The notes beneath the pieces were generated by a model, which was given only the letters and a program-made list of their open reading frames with translations, had not been told where the DNA came from and did not search any database. Below, piece by piece: positions 55,406 to 63,649 of a stretch of 64,000 nucleotides of DNA. This stretch comes from Streptomyces sp. CB02009 (GTDB lineage: Bacteria > Actinomycetota > Actinomycetes > Streptomycetales > Streptomycetaceae). The stretch lies in NCBI RefSeq assembly GCF_001905825.1, contig NZ_LIVV01000015.1, positions 22,318 through 86,317 of the forward strand, given 5' to 3'. Numbering within the stretch: position 1 is the first letter of the stretch; the number at the start of each line of letters is the position of its first letter. The position numbers and the translations under genes are program-made.

Positions 55406-56509
55406 TCAGCCCTTCGGCAGCACGCCGGGCGCCGGTGCGGACGCCTTGGCGAGCACCGCAGAGACCCCGAGGACCGTCCCGGCCGGTCCCGCCGAGGTGG
55501 TCCTGGTGAGGACCGTGCGCTCACCGAGGAACGCCGACGTCGTCCGGTCGAAGATCCACTGCGTCTGCTCGCCGTGCGCGGTACGGGCCACCGCGACGCC
55601 CTCACGGCCGGCCGCGTCCTTCGCGGACGGCAGCAGGGTCACTCCGGGGATCCGCGCAGCCGCCCCGTACAGCGCGGCGGTGACCTTCGGCGGTGCCCAG
55701 GTCTCGGCGAGCAGGGTCCCGATCGCGGTGAACGCCCGCTGGTCGGCGTCGCCCTCGCCCGCGCGCGTCTGGTCCCGGACCAGGCGCAGCAGCGCGTCCG
55801 GATCCGTGGGGAGCGCCGCCACGTACGCGTGGGTCGGGTTCGTGACCGAGGGCGCCGCCGTCGCGAGGGTGGTCCTGCGGGGCGTGGCCCCGGGACCGTC
55901 CAGCTCGTACACGGGCAGCTCGGCCCCGAGCTCCGTGTCGGCGGCGCCGGGCTCGCGCAGCAGCCCCGGGCGGCCGCCGTCGACGGGGAGCCACACCTCG
56001 CGCTGGTGCGCGGGCGGCAGCGCGGCCGGTCCGCCGGCCGCGTCGCGCCCCGCGTGGGCGACGAGGCTCTTGACGTAGACGTACCCGCCCGGCCGGGCGT
56101 CCGGCGCGGGCGCGGCCGCCGCGGCCAGCGCGGCACCGGACAGGACGCGCACGGCATCAGGGGCCGCGGGCCGCCCGGCCGAGACACGGCCCGGAGGGCC
56201 GGCCGGCCCCTCCTGGGGCGCGAGCACGACGGCACCGGCCACGACCGCGCAGGCGGCGACGGGCGCGGCGATCCAGCCGAGCCGCAGCCCGCCGCGCGCC
56301 CCGCGCTCACGAGGCGGGCGGGCCGCGGCGCCGTCACCGGTGGCGAGGGCGGTCCGCAGGACGGTGTGCCGCAGCTCGCGGTCCCGCTCCGGCGCGAGCT
56401 CCGGCACCGGCGGCGGGGGCAGCAGCTCGGCGAGCTCGGCCCGCAGCAGCGCGTCCCCGCGCGCATCGGCCGTGCGGTGGTGCGGCGTACGGGGGGTGAA
56501 GGCGTTCAT
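55406..56509 (-). CDS. CU044_5270-family membrane protein, ECF sigma partner
   Basis: A 367-residue protein. An N-terminal cytoplasmic segment of about 75 residues (LAELLPPPPVPELAPERDRELRHTVL) is followed by one membrane helix, LGWIAAPVAACAVVAGAVVLA, and a large extracytoplasmic domain with YVYVKSLVAHAG, HQREVWLPVDGGRPGLL, YVAALPTDPDALLRLVRDQT and IFDRTTSAFLGERTVL, the pattern annotated as CU044_5270 family. It overlaps the ECF sigma gene by four bases (ATGA), so it is probably the sigma factor's membrane partner or anti-sigma factor. No zinc-binding HxxxCxxC motif is seen. Confidence 0.85.
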   Translation of the reverse strand: MNAFTPRTPHHRTADARGDALLRAELAELLPPPPVPELAPERDRELRHTVLRTALATGDGAAARPPRERGARGGLRLGWIAAPVAACAVVAGAVVLAPQEGPAGPPGRVSAGRPAAPDAVRVLSGAALAAAAAPAPDARPGGYVYVKSLVAHAGRDAAGGPAALPPAHQREVWLPVDGGRPGLLREPGAADTELGAELPVYELDGPGATPRRTTLATAAPSVTNPTHAYVAALPTDPDALLRLVRDQTRAGEGDADQRAFTAIGTLLAETWAPPKVTAALYGAAARIPGVTLLPSAKDAAGREGVAVARTAHGEQTQWIFDRTTSAFLGERTVLTRTTSAGPAGTVLGVSAVLAKASAPAPGVLPKG

Positions 56510-57354
56510 GCCTGGTTCTCCGGGATCGGTCGGGGCACGAGGGCGGGACGGACGGTGGACGGCGCCGCGTCGGCTCGGCCGACGGCATCGGGTGCGGTGG
56601 CTCGGCCCCGGGCACCGGGGAGGGCGGTTCGGCCCTCGGCCAGGGGGGAAGAGGCGGGGCGCGCGGCTCCGGAGTCGGCGACGGGCGGACGGGTGCCGCG
56701 GGCGGGTACGTCGTGCGGCCCCACAGCTCCGCCGGGAGGCCTCACAGCTCCGCCGGCCGGCCTCACGGCTCTGCCGGGCGACCGCACCGCGGCGGCCGCC
56801 GCCCGCTCCTCCCGGCGTGCCGTGCGCAGTTCGGCGTCGGCGAGCTTCCGGAGCCGTTCACGCGCCCGCGACAACCGGGACCGGACCGTCCCGACCGGGA
56901 CGCCCAACGCCTCCCCGGCGGCCGCGTAGTCGAGCCCGGCCCACACGACGAGCGTGAAGACCTCCCGCTCACGCCGCCGGAGCCTGCCGAGAGCGGCGCG
57001 GGCGGCCCGTATCTGCTCCCCGTCGGTCATCCGGGCGAGGACGTCGTCGGCGAAGTCCGGCAGGACGCCCCGGTCGGGCATCCGGGCCAGCGCCGCGTCC
57101 CGCCGCCGTGCCTCGCGGGCGGACCCGCGCATGATGTTGGTCGCGATGCCGAGCAGCCAGGGGCGCAGACTGCCGCCCTCGGCGTGCACCTTCCCGCGGC
57201 AGCGCCAGGCCTCCAGGAACGCGGCGGAGACGACATCCTCGGCCGCCGCCCGGTCCCCGCACACCCGGAGGGCGTAGTGGTACAGCACGCGCGCGTGCTC
57301 GTCGTACGCCTCACCGAGCGCGGAGGGGTCCCCGGCGCGGAAACGATCTCTCAT
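56506..57354 (-). CDS. ECF-type RNA polymerase sigma factor with long C-terminal tail
   Basis: A 282-residue sigma-70 family protein. Region 2 is AYDEHARVLYHYALRVCGDRAAAEDVVSAAFLEAWRCR and WLLGIATNIM (residues 10-80). Region 4 is RLRRREREVFTLVVWAGLDYAAAGEALGVPVGTVRSRLSRARERLRKL (about 120-170). The last 100 residues are a Pro/Ala/Arg/Gly-rich tail with a repeated GGAVRPP unit, unusual for ECF factors of about 170-190 residues. The ATG at 57354 has no strong ribosome binding site. The gene is translationally coupled to its membrane partner. Confidence 0.9.
   Translation of the reverse strand: MRDRFRAGDPSALGEAYDEHARVLYHYALRVCGDRAAAEDVVSAAFLEAWRCRGKVHAEGGSLRPWLLGIATNIMRGSAREARRRDAALARMPDRGVLPDFADDVLARMTDGEQIRAARAALGRLRRREREVFTLVVWAGLDYAAAGEALGVPVGTVRSRLSRARERLRKLADAELRTARREERAAAAAVRSPGRAVRPAGGAVRPPGGAVGPHDVPARGTRPPVADSGAARPASSPLAEGRTALPGARGRATAPDAVGRADAAPSTVRPALVPRPIPENQA
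56717..56779 (-). repeat. 21-bp in-frame repeat in the sigma factor tail
   Basis: Three 21-base units around (C)CTCACAGCTCCGCCGG begin at 56717, 56738 and 56759 and encode GGAVRPx in the minus-strand sigma factor. Because the unit is seven codons, copy-number change would lengthen or shorten the tail without breaking the frame. Confidence 0.7.
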
Positions 57355-57488
57355 AGGTGATTCCACACAAGGCACTGGGCGGTGGTTCGTCCGGGTTCCC
57401 GTGACCCCCGCCACACCGCGCACCGGCCCTGACCAGGACGTGCGTCACCACTGCCCCTGCCCCCGGCCCGCGCGGCCCCCGGCCGGCG

Positions 57489-58808
57489 TCAACCGCCGTA
57501 CGTCGCCTGCGCGTCCCCGAGGACCTCCGCGAAGTCCGCCGCCAGGCGCGGCGCCTCCTCGGGGGCGAGCGTCGACGCGGTGATCCGCACGGCCGGCGGG
57601 GCGGCGATCCGGAACCGCGCCCCCGCGGCCACCCACCAGCCCCGCGTCCGCAGCCCGTTGACCACAGCCGACTCGTCCCGCACCGGCACCCACACGTTCA
57701 GCCCGCTCGCGCCGACCGCCCGGATCCGGTACGCCCCGAGCGCGTCGATCAGGGCCGTCCGCCGCTCCGTGTACGCGGCCTCGCCGTCGGCCACGAGCGC
57801 GCGCACCGCGCCGTCGAGGAAGAGGCCGGCCACCGTCTCCTGGAGCAGGTGGCTGACCCAACCCGAGGTCATCAGCATCCGCCCGTCGTGCCGCGCGAGG
57901 GTGGCCGCGTCGCACGCGACGCCGGCCCATCGCAGGTCGATCCCGAGGTGCTTCGAGGCGGTACGCACCTGCGCCCACCGGTCGAGCCCGGCGGCGGCGA
58001 GGGTGTACGCGGTCGCCCCGCCGATCTCCGCGTTGTGGTCGTCCTCGACGACGAGCACCTCGGGGAAGTCCCGCAGCACCGCCACGAGTTCGTCCCGCCG
58101 CGACCGGGTGAAGTACGCCCCCGTCGGACACTGGCCCCTCGGGCTGCACACCACCGCGCGCACGCCGCCCCGCAGCGCCGCCCGCAGCGACTCCGGTACG
58201 AGACCCTCGCCGTCCACGGCCACGGGCACCAACCGCATGCCCAACGCGGGGACGAGGTCGAGGAGATGATGGAATCCGGGATCCTCCACGGCCACCGCGT
58301 CACCCGGCCGCAGCTCCGTCGAGAGCAGCCGGGCGATGCAGTCGAGTGCGCCGTGCGCGAAGGTCACGTGCCGTGCGGGCACGCCGTCCCGCTCGAACCA
58401 CTGCCGGGTCACCTCCTCGAGCGCCGCCGTGCGGGGCGCGGCACGGTGGGACCCGTACCCCGGGGTGACCGTCGCCGGTGGCCGCAGCACGGGGAGGAAG
58501 CGCGGGTCCGGGTGGCCGCCGGCGAGGTCGACAAGGCCTTCGGGTACGCGCGGCGGACGCCGGGAGGCCACCGACGGCACGTCCGCGACGACCGTCCCGC
58601 CCCGGCCCCGCGTGACGATCAGGCCGCGCTGCCGCAGCTCCTTGTAGGCCGTCGCGACCGTCCCCGGACTCACTCCCAGGTCGTCGGCGAGCCGCCGCAC
58701 GGGCGGCAGGGCGTCACCGGGGGAGAGGGCGCCGTCGGCGACGCCCCGCTCCACGGACGCGGCAATCCCCTTGGCCGTCGTGCCATCGATCGAATATTGT
58801 GCTGCCAC
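57489..58808 (-). CDS. MocR-family regulator/aminotransferase
   Basis: A 439-residue protein. The GntR winged helix is IAASVERGVADGALSPGDALPPVRRLADDLGVSPGTVATAYKELRQRGLIVT. The aminotransferase-like domain has HGALDCIARLLSTELRPGDAVAVEDPGF, VVCSPRGQCPTGAYFTRSR (a PRxQxPTG loop), VVEDDHNAEIGG and RTASKHLGIDLRWAG with the PLP lysine. The start is GTG at 58808, probably leaderless. It is divergent from an MFS transporter gene across a 46-base gap and probably controls it. Confidence 0.9.
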   Translation of the reverse strand: MAAQYSIDGTTAKGIAASVERGVADGALSPGDALPPVRRLADDLGVSPGTVATAYKELRQRGLIVTRGRGGTVVADVPSVASRRPPRVPEGLVDLAGGHPDPRFLPVLRPPATVTPGYGSHRAAPRTAALEEVTRQWFERDGVPARHVTFAHGALDCIARLLSTELRPGDAVAVEDPGFHHLLDLVPALGMRLVPVAVDGEGLVPESLRAALRGGVRAVVCSPRGQCPTGAYFTRSRRDELVAVLRDFPEVLVVEDDHNAEIGGATAYTLAAAGLDRWAQVRTASKHLGIDLRWAGVACDAATLARHDGRMLMTSGWVSHLLQETVAGLFLDGAVRALVADGEAAYTERRTALIDALGAYRIRAVGASGLNVWVPVRDESAVVNGLRTRGWWVAAGARFRIAAPPAVRITASTLAPEEAPRLAADFAEVLGDAQATYGG

Positions 58809-58854
58809 GTAATCAAGTATGTATCAATACAAAGCAGTTGGCAAGGGGGACCCA
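58809..58854. promoter_or_regulatory. Compact divergent control region, MocR and MFS genes
   Basis: A 46-base AT-rich gap containing AATCAAGTATGTATCAATAC (58811-58830), where ATCAAGTAT and ATCAATAC form a direct-repeat-like pair. An AAGGGGG ribosome binding site for the TTG start lies at about 58844-58850. The MocR operator and both promoters must lie in or very near this gap. Confidence 0.55.
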
Positions 58855-60141
58855 TTGAGCCGCTCCACCCGCTCCACCCGAACAGCCCTCAAAGACCGCA
58901 TCCCCGGTGGCCGCGACGGCCGCCGCATGCTCGTCATCGGCTTCATCGACAAGTGCGGCACCGGACTCTGGTCCACGGCCATGGCCCTCTACTTCACGTT
59001 CGTCACCGGGCTCGACCTCGGCCAGGTCGGCCTCCTCATCGCCGTCTCCGGCGCCGCCGGCATCGCCGGCGCCCCGCTCGGAGGCCGGCTCGCCGACCGC
59101 TTCCCCCTCGTCCGCGTCATCATCGGCACCCAACTGCTCCGCGCCGCGGCCCTCCTCGCCCTCCTCACCACCGACGACTACCTCCTGCTCGTCCTCTTCT
59201 CCGCCGCCGGCGCCCTTCCCGACCGCGCCACCAACGTCCTCACCAAGCTCTACGCCGCCCGGGTCGCCGGCCCCGACCGCGTCCGCTACCAGGCCGTCAA
59301 CCGCACCACCTCCAACATCGGCTGGACCCTCGGCGGCCTCGGCGCCGCGGCCGCCCTCGCCGTCGGCAGTACCACCGCCTTCCACCTCCTCCTCGTCGGA
59401 GACGCCCTCTCCTACCTCGTGATGGCGGCGCTCACCCTCCGCTGCGCCGAACCCCCGGCCCCCACCACCTCCCGCGTCGCCGCCGCCTCCACCGACGCCA
59501 CCCCGGCGGCGAAGCCCTCCAATCCCTGGCGCGACCGCGGCTTCCTCCGCTTCACCGCGGCGGACTCGGTCTTCTTCCTCCACGACTCGATCCTCCAGGT
59601 CGCCCTGCCGCTCTGGATCGTCCACGCCACCGAGGCCCCCGTCGGCCTCGCCCCGCTCCTGATGGTGGTCAACAGCGCCCTCGTCGTGATCTTCCAGGTC
59701 CCGCTCTCGCGCTTCGGCTCCTCGACCGAAGCCGCCCGCCGCCTGCTCGCGCCCCTCGCGGTCCTCTTCACCGTCGGCACGCTCGCCCTGACCGTCTCCG
59801 CCCTCGGCGGCCGGACCCTCGCCGTCGCCGCCCTGATCACCGCGGCCGTCGTCCTCACCTTCGCCGAGATGATCCACACCATCGCGTCCTGGGAGATCTC
59901 CGTCGCCCTCGCCCCCGACGACGCACAGGGCGCCTACCTCGGAGTCCACGGCCTCGCCCAGTCCACCCAGCGCTTCGTCGGCCCCCTCCTCATGACCGGC
60001 CTCGTCTCCGCCGGCCCCCTGGCCTGGCCCTTCCTCGGTGCCGTGCTCGTCGGCACCAGTGCCGTGCAGAACCGCCTCGTCCGCCGACGCCTCCCCGAGC
60101 CGTCACTGTCAGTGGCGAAGGTTACGGTGAGTGAGCACTGA
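58855..60141 (+). CDS. MFS transporter
   Basis: A 428-residue major facilitator with twelve likely helices. The first loop after helix 2 is GAPLGGRLADRFPLVRV, the MFS signature A motif. RYQAVNRTTSNIGWTLGG and GVHGLAQSTQRFVGPLLMTG are typical of drug/metabolite exporters. The TTG at 58855 with AAGGGGG six bases upstream is preferred; the in-frame ATG at 58819 would leave only ten bases between the divergent starts. It is followed after 24 bases by a hypothetical gene in the same direction. Confidence 0.88.
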   Translation: MSRSTRSTRTALKDRIPGGRDGRRMLVIGFIDKCGTGLWSTAMALYFTFVTGLDLGQVGLLIAVSGAAGIAGAPLGGRLADRFPLVRVIIGTQLLRAAALLALLTTDDYLLLVLFSAAGALPDRATNVLTKLYAARVAGPDRVRYQAVNRTTSNIGWTLGGLGAAAALAVGSTTAFHLLLVGDALSYLVMAALTLRCAEPPAPTTSRVAAASTDATPAAKPSNPWRDRGFLRFTAADSVFFLHDSILQVALPLWIVHATEAPVGLAPLLMVVNSALVVIFQVPLSRFGSSTEAARRLLAPLAVLFTVGTLALTVSALGGRTLAVAALITAAVVLTFAEMIHTIASWEISVALAPDDAQGAYLGVHGLAQSTQRFVGPLLMTGLVSAGPLAWPFLGAVLVGTSAVQNRLVRRRLPEPSLSVAKVTVSEH

Positions 60142-60165
60142 TCGGACCGCATTCCAGGGGGAGAC

Positions 60166-61065
60166 ATGACACGGACCGGCACCACCCCAGCGAACCTCCG
60201 CCGCGCCCTGCGCCGCGAAGTACCCAGCACCGTCGGCCTCCTCGCCGACGAGCACGACTTCACGGCCATGCGGCGGTACCGCACCTTCGTCTTCGACGAC
60301 CACGCCACCTACCTCCGCCAGGTCGAGGCCCTCCTCAAGACCCTCGCCACCCAGGGCGGCCACACCACCGTCACCCTCTTCGACCCCGAGGAGTACGCGG
60401 CCTACTGCGCCGAAACCGCCCTCGACCCCGACCACCCCACCAGCCGCAGCCGCTTCACCGCCCACCTCGCCGCCACCGGCGCCCGGATCACCTACACCGG
60501 ACAGCCCCTCAGCACCCTCCTCCCCGAGCTGGTCGACACCGCCGTCCGCCACGCCACCTGGGAGTACGCCACGACGGTCCTCGCCACCACGGGCGACTGC
60601 GCCACCTGCGGCAAGGACATCGGCAGGGCCGCCTTCGAGCGCGCCTCCCGGCTCCTCGCCCGACTCCTGGAGGCCGCCGGCCCGGGCACCCACCACCTCG
60701 TCTGCAGCGTCCCGGCCGCCGACGACCGACTCCTCGCCGTCCTGCACGCCGACGGCACCACCGCACCCACCGCCGTCGAGGAGACCGCGGCCGCCGAGTT
60801 CACCGCCGTCCTCGCCGCGGGCATCGTCCTCGGAGCACCCGGTGGACTCGTCCTGCGCACCACCGCACCCGGCGCCCGCGACCGACTGCACGGCTGGCGC
60901 CTCACCGGCGGCACCCTCACCCCCCTCACCGAGGCCGAGGTCTTCGCCGCCTACTGCACCGACGCCCGCACCGGCGAACCCCTCTCCCCGGAACCGGGCG
61001 TCGACCACCGGGCCGGCTTCTTGCTCACCCCCGACCCCGACGACGACTGGACCACCCACCACTGA
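60166..61065 (+). CDS. Conserved hypothetical protein
   Basis: A 299-residue soluble protein beginning with a GGGGGAG site before the ATG. It has an alpha/beta N-terminal part (TFVFDDHATYLRQVEALLKTLATQGGHTTVTLFDPEEYAAYC) and a CATCG pair near residue 145. The later segment HHLVCSVPAADDRLLAVLHADG and the acidic C-terminus are not diagnostic. I recognise it only as a type of Streptomyces hypothetical protein. It follows the MFS gene by 24 bases and probably shares its transcript. Confidence 0.8.
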   Translation: MTRTGTTPANLRRALRREVPSTVGLLADEHDFTAMRRYRTFVFDDHATYLRQVEALLKTLATQGGHTTVTLFDPEEYAAYCAETALDPDHPTSRSRFTAHLAATGARITYTGQPLSTLLPELVDTAVRHATWEYATTVLATTGDCATCGKDIGRAAFERASRLLARLLEAAGPGTHHLVCSVPAADDRLLAVLHADGTTAPTAVEETAAAEFTAVLAAGIVLGAPGGLVLRTTAPGARDRLHGWRLTGGTLTPLTEAEVFAAYCTDARTGEPLSPEPGVDHRAGFLLTPDPDDDWTTHH

Positions 61066-61077
61066 CCCCGCACACGC

Positions 61078-61119
61078 CGAAGGGGCTCCCCGCCACCTCG
61101 GTGACGGAAAGCCCCTTCG
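61078..61119. terminator. Bidirectional terminator before ptsI
   Basis: CGAAGGGGCT (61078-61087) pairs with AGCCCCTTCG (61110-61119). The 22-base loop itself contains a second stem, CCGCCACC with GGTGACGG, so a long interrupted hairpin forms between the convergent hypothetical gene and ptsI. Confidence 0.85.
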
Positions 61120-61136
61120 TCGAGCACCCCCGGGAA

Positions 61137-62807
61137 TCACTCCCCGGACAGCACCGCCTGCGCGGCCACCCGCGCCTCGTGCGCCGTGTCCGCGGCACGC
61201 GCCGCGGCCGCCGCACGCTCGCACTGCGCCAGCGTGTACTTGGCCAGCGTCGCCCGCACGTACGGAATCGAGGCAGCACCCATGGAGAGGGAGGTGACAC
61301 CCAGACCCGTCAGCACACACGCGAGCAGCGGGTCGGCAGCGGCCTCGCCACAGACACCACAGCTCTTGCCCTCGGCCTTCGCCGCCTCGGCGGACAGCGC
61401 CACCAGGTCGAGCAGCGCCGGCTGCCACGGGTCCTGGAGCCGCGACACCGCGCCGACCTGACGGTCGGCGGCGAAGGTGTACTGCGCCAGGTCGTTGGTG
61501 CCCAGCGAAAGGAACTCGACCTCCTGGAGGATCGAGCGCGCCCGCAGCGCGGCCGAGGGAATCTCGACCATCGCACCGAACTTCGCCCGCAGCCCCGCCT
61601 CACGGCACGCGTCGGCGAAGGCCTTCGCGTCCGTACGGTCGGCCACCATCGGCGCCATGACCTCGAGGTACACCGGCAGCCCCTCGGCCGCCTTCGCCAG
61701 CGCGGTCAGCTGGGTCCGCAGCACCTCCGGGTGGTCCAGGAGCGACCGCAGACCCCGCACACCGAGCGCCGGGTTCGGCTCGTCCGCCGGAGTCAGGAAG
61801 TCCAGCGGCTTGTCCGCGCCGGCGTCGAGCACCCGCACGACCACCCGGCCCTCGGGGAACGCCTCCAGCACCTGGCGGTAGGCCTCGACCTGCTTCTCCT
61901 CGGACGGAGCCTTCGCGCTGTCGTCCAGGAAGAGGAACTCCGTACGGAACAGACCGACACCCTCGGCACCGGCCTCCACCGCCGCCGGCACGTCCGCCGG
62001 ACCACCGACGTTGGCGAGCAGCGGCACCTTGTGCCCGTCCGAGGTGGCGCCCGGACCGCTGGACGTCGCCAGCGCGGCCTTGCGCGCGGCGGCGGCCTTG
62101 GTCAGCTCCGCCTTCTTCTCCTCGCTCGGGTCCACGAAGATCTCACCGGTCGAACCGTCGACCGCGATCATCGTGCCCTCGGCGAGCTCACCCGCGCCCG
62201 GCAGCGCGACGATCGCCGGCACGCCCAGCGCCCGCGCGAGGATCGCGCTGTGGCTGGTCGGCCCGCCCTCCTCGGTCACGAACCCGAGCACCAGCGTGGG
62301 GTCCAGCAGCGCCGTGTCGGCGGGCGCCAGGTCCCGCGCGATCAGCACATAGGGCTCGTCACTGTCCGGCACACCCGGCATCGGCACACCGAGGAGGCGC
62401 GCCACGATCCGGTTCCGCACGTCGTCGAGGTCGGCGACGCGCCCGGCCATGTACTCACCGGCACCGGCGAGCAGCTCGCGATAGTGCGAGAAGGCGTCGT
62501 AGATACCGCGCTCGGCCGTGCTGCCCACGGCGATACGGCGGTCCACATCGGCGATGAGCTCCGGGTCCTGGGCGATCATCGCCTGGGCCTCGAGCACGTG
62601 CTGGGCCTCGCCACCGGCCAGGTTCCCGCGTGCGTTGAGGTCGGCGGCGACAGCCTCGACGGCCTGGCGGGCGCGCCCCTGTTCGCGCTCCGCCTCGTCC
62701 GCCGGAATCTGCTTGGCCGGCGGTTCGAGGACCGCCGTGCCCATGTGCCGGACCTCGCCGATCGCCACACCGTGGCTGACGCCGACGCCTCGCAGCGTTG
62801 TCTCCAT
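61137..62807 (-). CDS. ptsI: PTS enzyme I (phosphoenolpyruvate-protein phosphotransferase)
   Basis: A 556-residue enzyme I, which takes phosphate from PEP and passes it to HPr. The phosphohistidine is His186 in EEGGPTSHSAILAR. The PEP-binding barrel shows GVGLFRTEFLFLD, VVRVLDAGADKPLDFL, NPALGVRGLR, AMVEIPSAAL and EFLSLGTNDLAQYTFAADR, with GKSCGVCGE near the C-terminus. The ATG at 62807 gives the normal enzyme I length for Streptomyces and has GGAGA upstream; an earlier in-frame start would add 22 residues. It lies 80 bases behind crr on the same strand. Confidence 0.97.
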   Translation of the reverse strand: METTLRGVGVSHGVAIGEVRHMGTAVLEPPAKQIPADEAEREQGRARQAVEAVAADLNARGNLAGGEAQHVLEAQAMIAQDPELIADVDRRIAVGSTAERGIYDAFSHYRELLAGAGEYMAGRVADLDDVRNRIVARLLGVPMPGVPDSDEPYVLIARDLAPADTALLDPTLVLGFVTEEGGPTSHSAILARALGVPAIVALPGAGELAEGTMIAVDGSTGEIFVDPSEEKKAELTKAAAARKAALATSSGPGATSDGHKVPLLANVGGPADVPAAVEAGAEGVGLFRTEFLFLDDSAKAPSEEKQVEAYRQVLEAFPEGRVVVRVLDAGADKPLDFLTPADEPNPALGVRGLRSLLDHPEVLRTQLTALAKAAEGLPVYLEVMAPMVADRTDAKAFADACREAGLRAKFGAMVEIPSAALRARSILQEVEFLSLGTNDLAQYTFAADRQVGAVSRLQDPWQPALLDLVALSAEAAKAEGKSCGVCGEAAADPLLACVLTGLGVTSLSMGAASIPYVRATLAKYTLAQCERAAAAARAADTAHEARVAAQAVLSGE

Positions 62808-62887
62808 CTCACCCGTCTCCGATAGAGCGGCGGCGCGTGCCGCCGCGTTGAATGTCGAACTCGCGGTCGTCACGGGGACGATCCGGC

Positions 62888-63337
62888 TCAGCTCCAGCCG
62901 AAGAGCTGGTCGCCGGCCTTCACGTCGCCGTCCTCGACGACGTGGGAGAGCGAGTCCGCAGTGGCCTCGAGGGCCACGATGGGACAGATGGGGGACTTGC
63001 CGGCGGCCTCGACCGCGGCGGGGTCCCAGCGCACGACGGCCTGTCCGCGCTGGACGGTGTCGCCCTTGCTCACGAGGAGCTCGAAGCCCTCGCCGTTGAG
63101 CTGGACGGTGTCGATCCCGAGGTGGGTCAGCACGCCGTGGCCCTCACCGTCGACGACGACGAAGGCGTGCGGGTGCATGGAGACGATGACCCCGTCGATG
63201 GGGGAGACGGCCTCCGAGGGCTCACGTACGGGATCGATGGCGGTGCCGGGCCCGACCATCGCACCGGAGAAGACCGGGTCGGGAACTGCGGCGAGACCGA
63301 TGGCGCGTCCGGCAAGCGGCGACGTCACGGTTGTCAT
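62888..63337 (-). CDS. crr: PTS glucose-type IIA component
   Basis: A 149-residue IIA(Glc)-family protein: TVTSPLAGRAIGLAAVPDPVFSGAMVGPG at the N-terminus, MHPHAFVVVDGEGHGVLTHLGIDTVQLNGEGF in the core. His72 is the phosphorylated residue by comparison with His90 of E. coli IIA, and His57 corresponds to its partner His75. It accepts phosphate from HPr and feeds membrane IIBC permeases. The ATG at 63337 has GGGAGG upstream. It heads the crr-ptsI unit and is divergent from the rRNA operon. Confidence 0.96.
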   Translation of the reverse strand: MTTVTSPLAGRAIGLAAVPDPVFSGAMVGPGTAIDPVREPSEAVSPIDGVIVSMHPHAFVVVDGEGHGVLTHLGIDTVQLNGEGFELLVSKGDTVQRGQAVVRWDPAAVEAAGKSPICPIVALEATADSLSHVVEDGDVKAGDQLFGWS

Positions 63338-63481
63338 GGGAAGCCTCCCAGGGGCGGAGATTGTGTGGCGCCGTCACTACCTGTCCTGGACGGCGTACTG
63401 TTCAGAAGCGTAAGTCATAAGAAGTCCCAGTTCCGCACGAGACGTACCAGTTGGGCGGAGCTAGGGACCACCGGAAACGAT

Positions 63482-63510
63482 TTGCCTCAGCTGACGGTGG
63501 GATGTACTGT
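63482..63510 (+). promoter_or_regulatory. rRNA operon promoter, vegetative type
   Basis: TTGCCT (63482-63487), a 17-base spacer and TACTGT (63505-63510) form a good HrdB-type promoter directed to the 16S gene. A weaker candidate, TTGAGT (63539-63544) with TATCAA (63562-63567), also has a 17-base spacer. Streptomyces rRNA operons have several tandem promoters. Confidence 0.65.
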
Positions 63511-63618
63511 CGTACTCCTGCCTGACCCCAACGCGGCCTTGAGTCGCGGGTCGGCAGCACCTATCAAGCCAGATCCTAACCCCAGTGGTCTACACCTCTG
63601 CATGCTCGCAGGGACGTG

Positions 63619-63648
63619 GTCGGGGGGACCGAGAAAGCCTGGTAATGT
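63619..63648 (+). promoter_or_regulatory. Second rRNA promoter candidate
   Basis: TAATGT at 63643-63648 is a strong -10 element, in CCTGGTAATGTTC. The matching -35 (GTCGGG, 63619-63624, 18-base spacing) is poor, as in some tandem rRNA promoters of Streptomyces. A further TAGGCT lies at 63739-63744, also without a convincing -35. Confidence 0.5.
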
Positions 63649-63649
63649 T

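Noticed and set aside
63338..63480. Possible DasR (dre) operator upstream of crr, suggested by GGTGGTCCCTAG on the minus strand.
   Set aside because: Only one half of the TGGTCTAGACCA-type consensus is approached, with an inserted base and no matching second half. DasR control of crr-ptsI is known in S. coelicolor, but I cannot point to a convincing site here.
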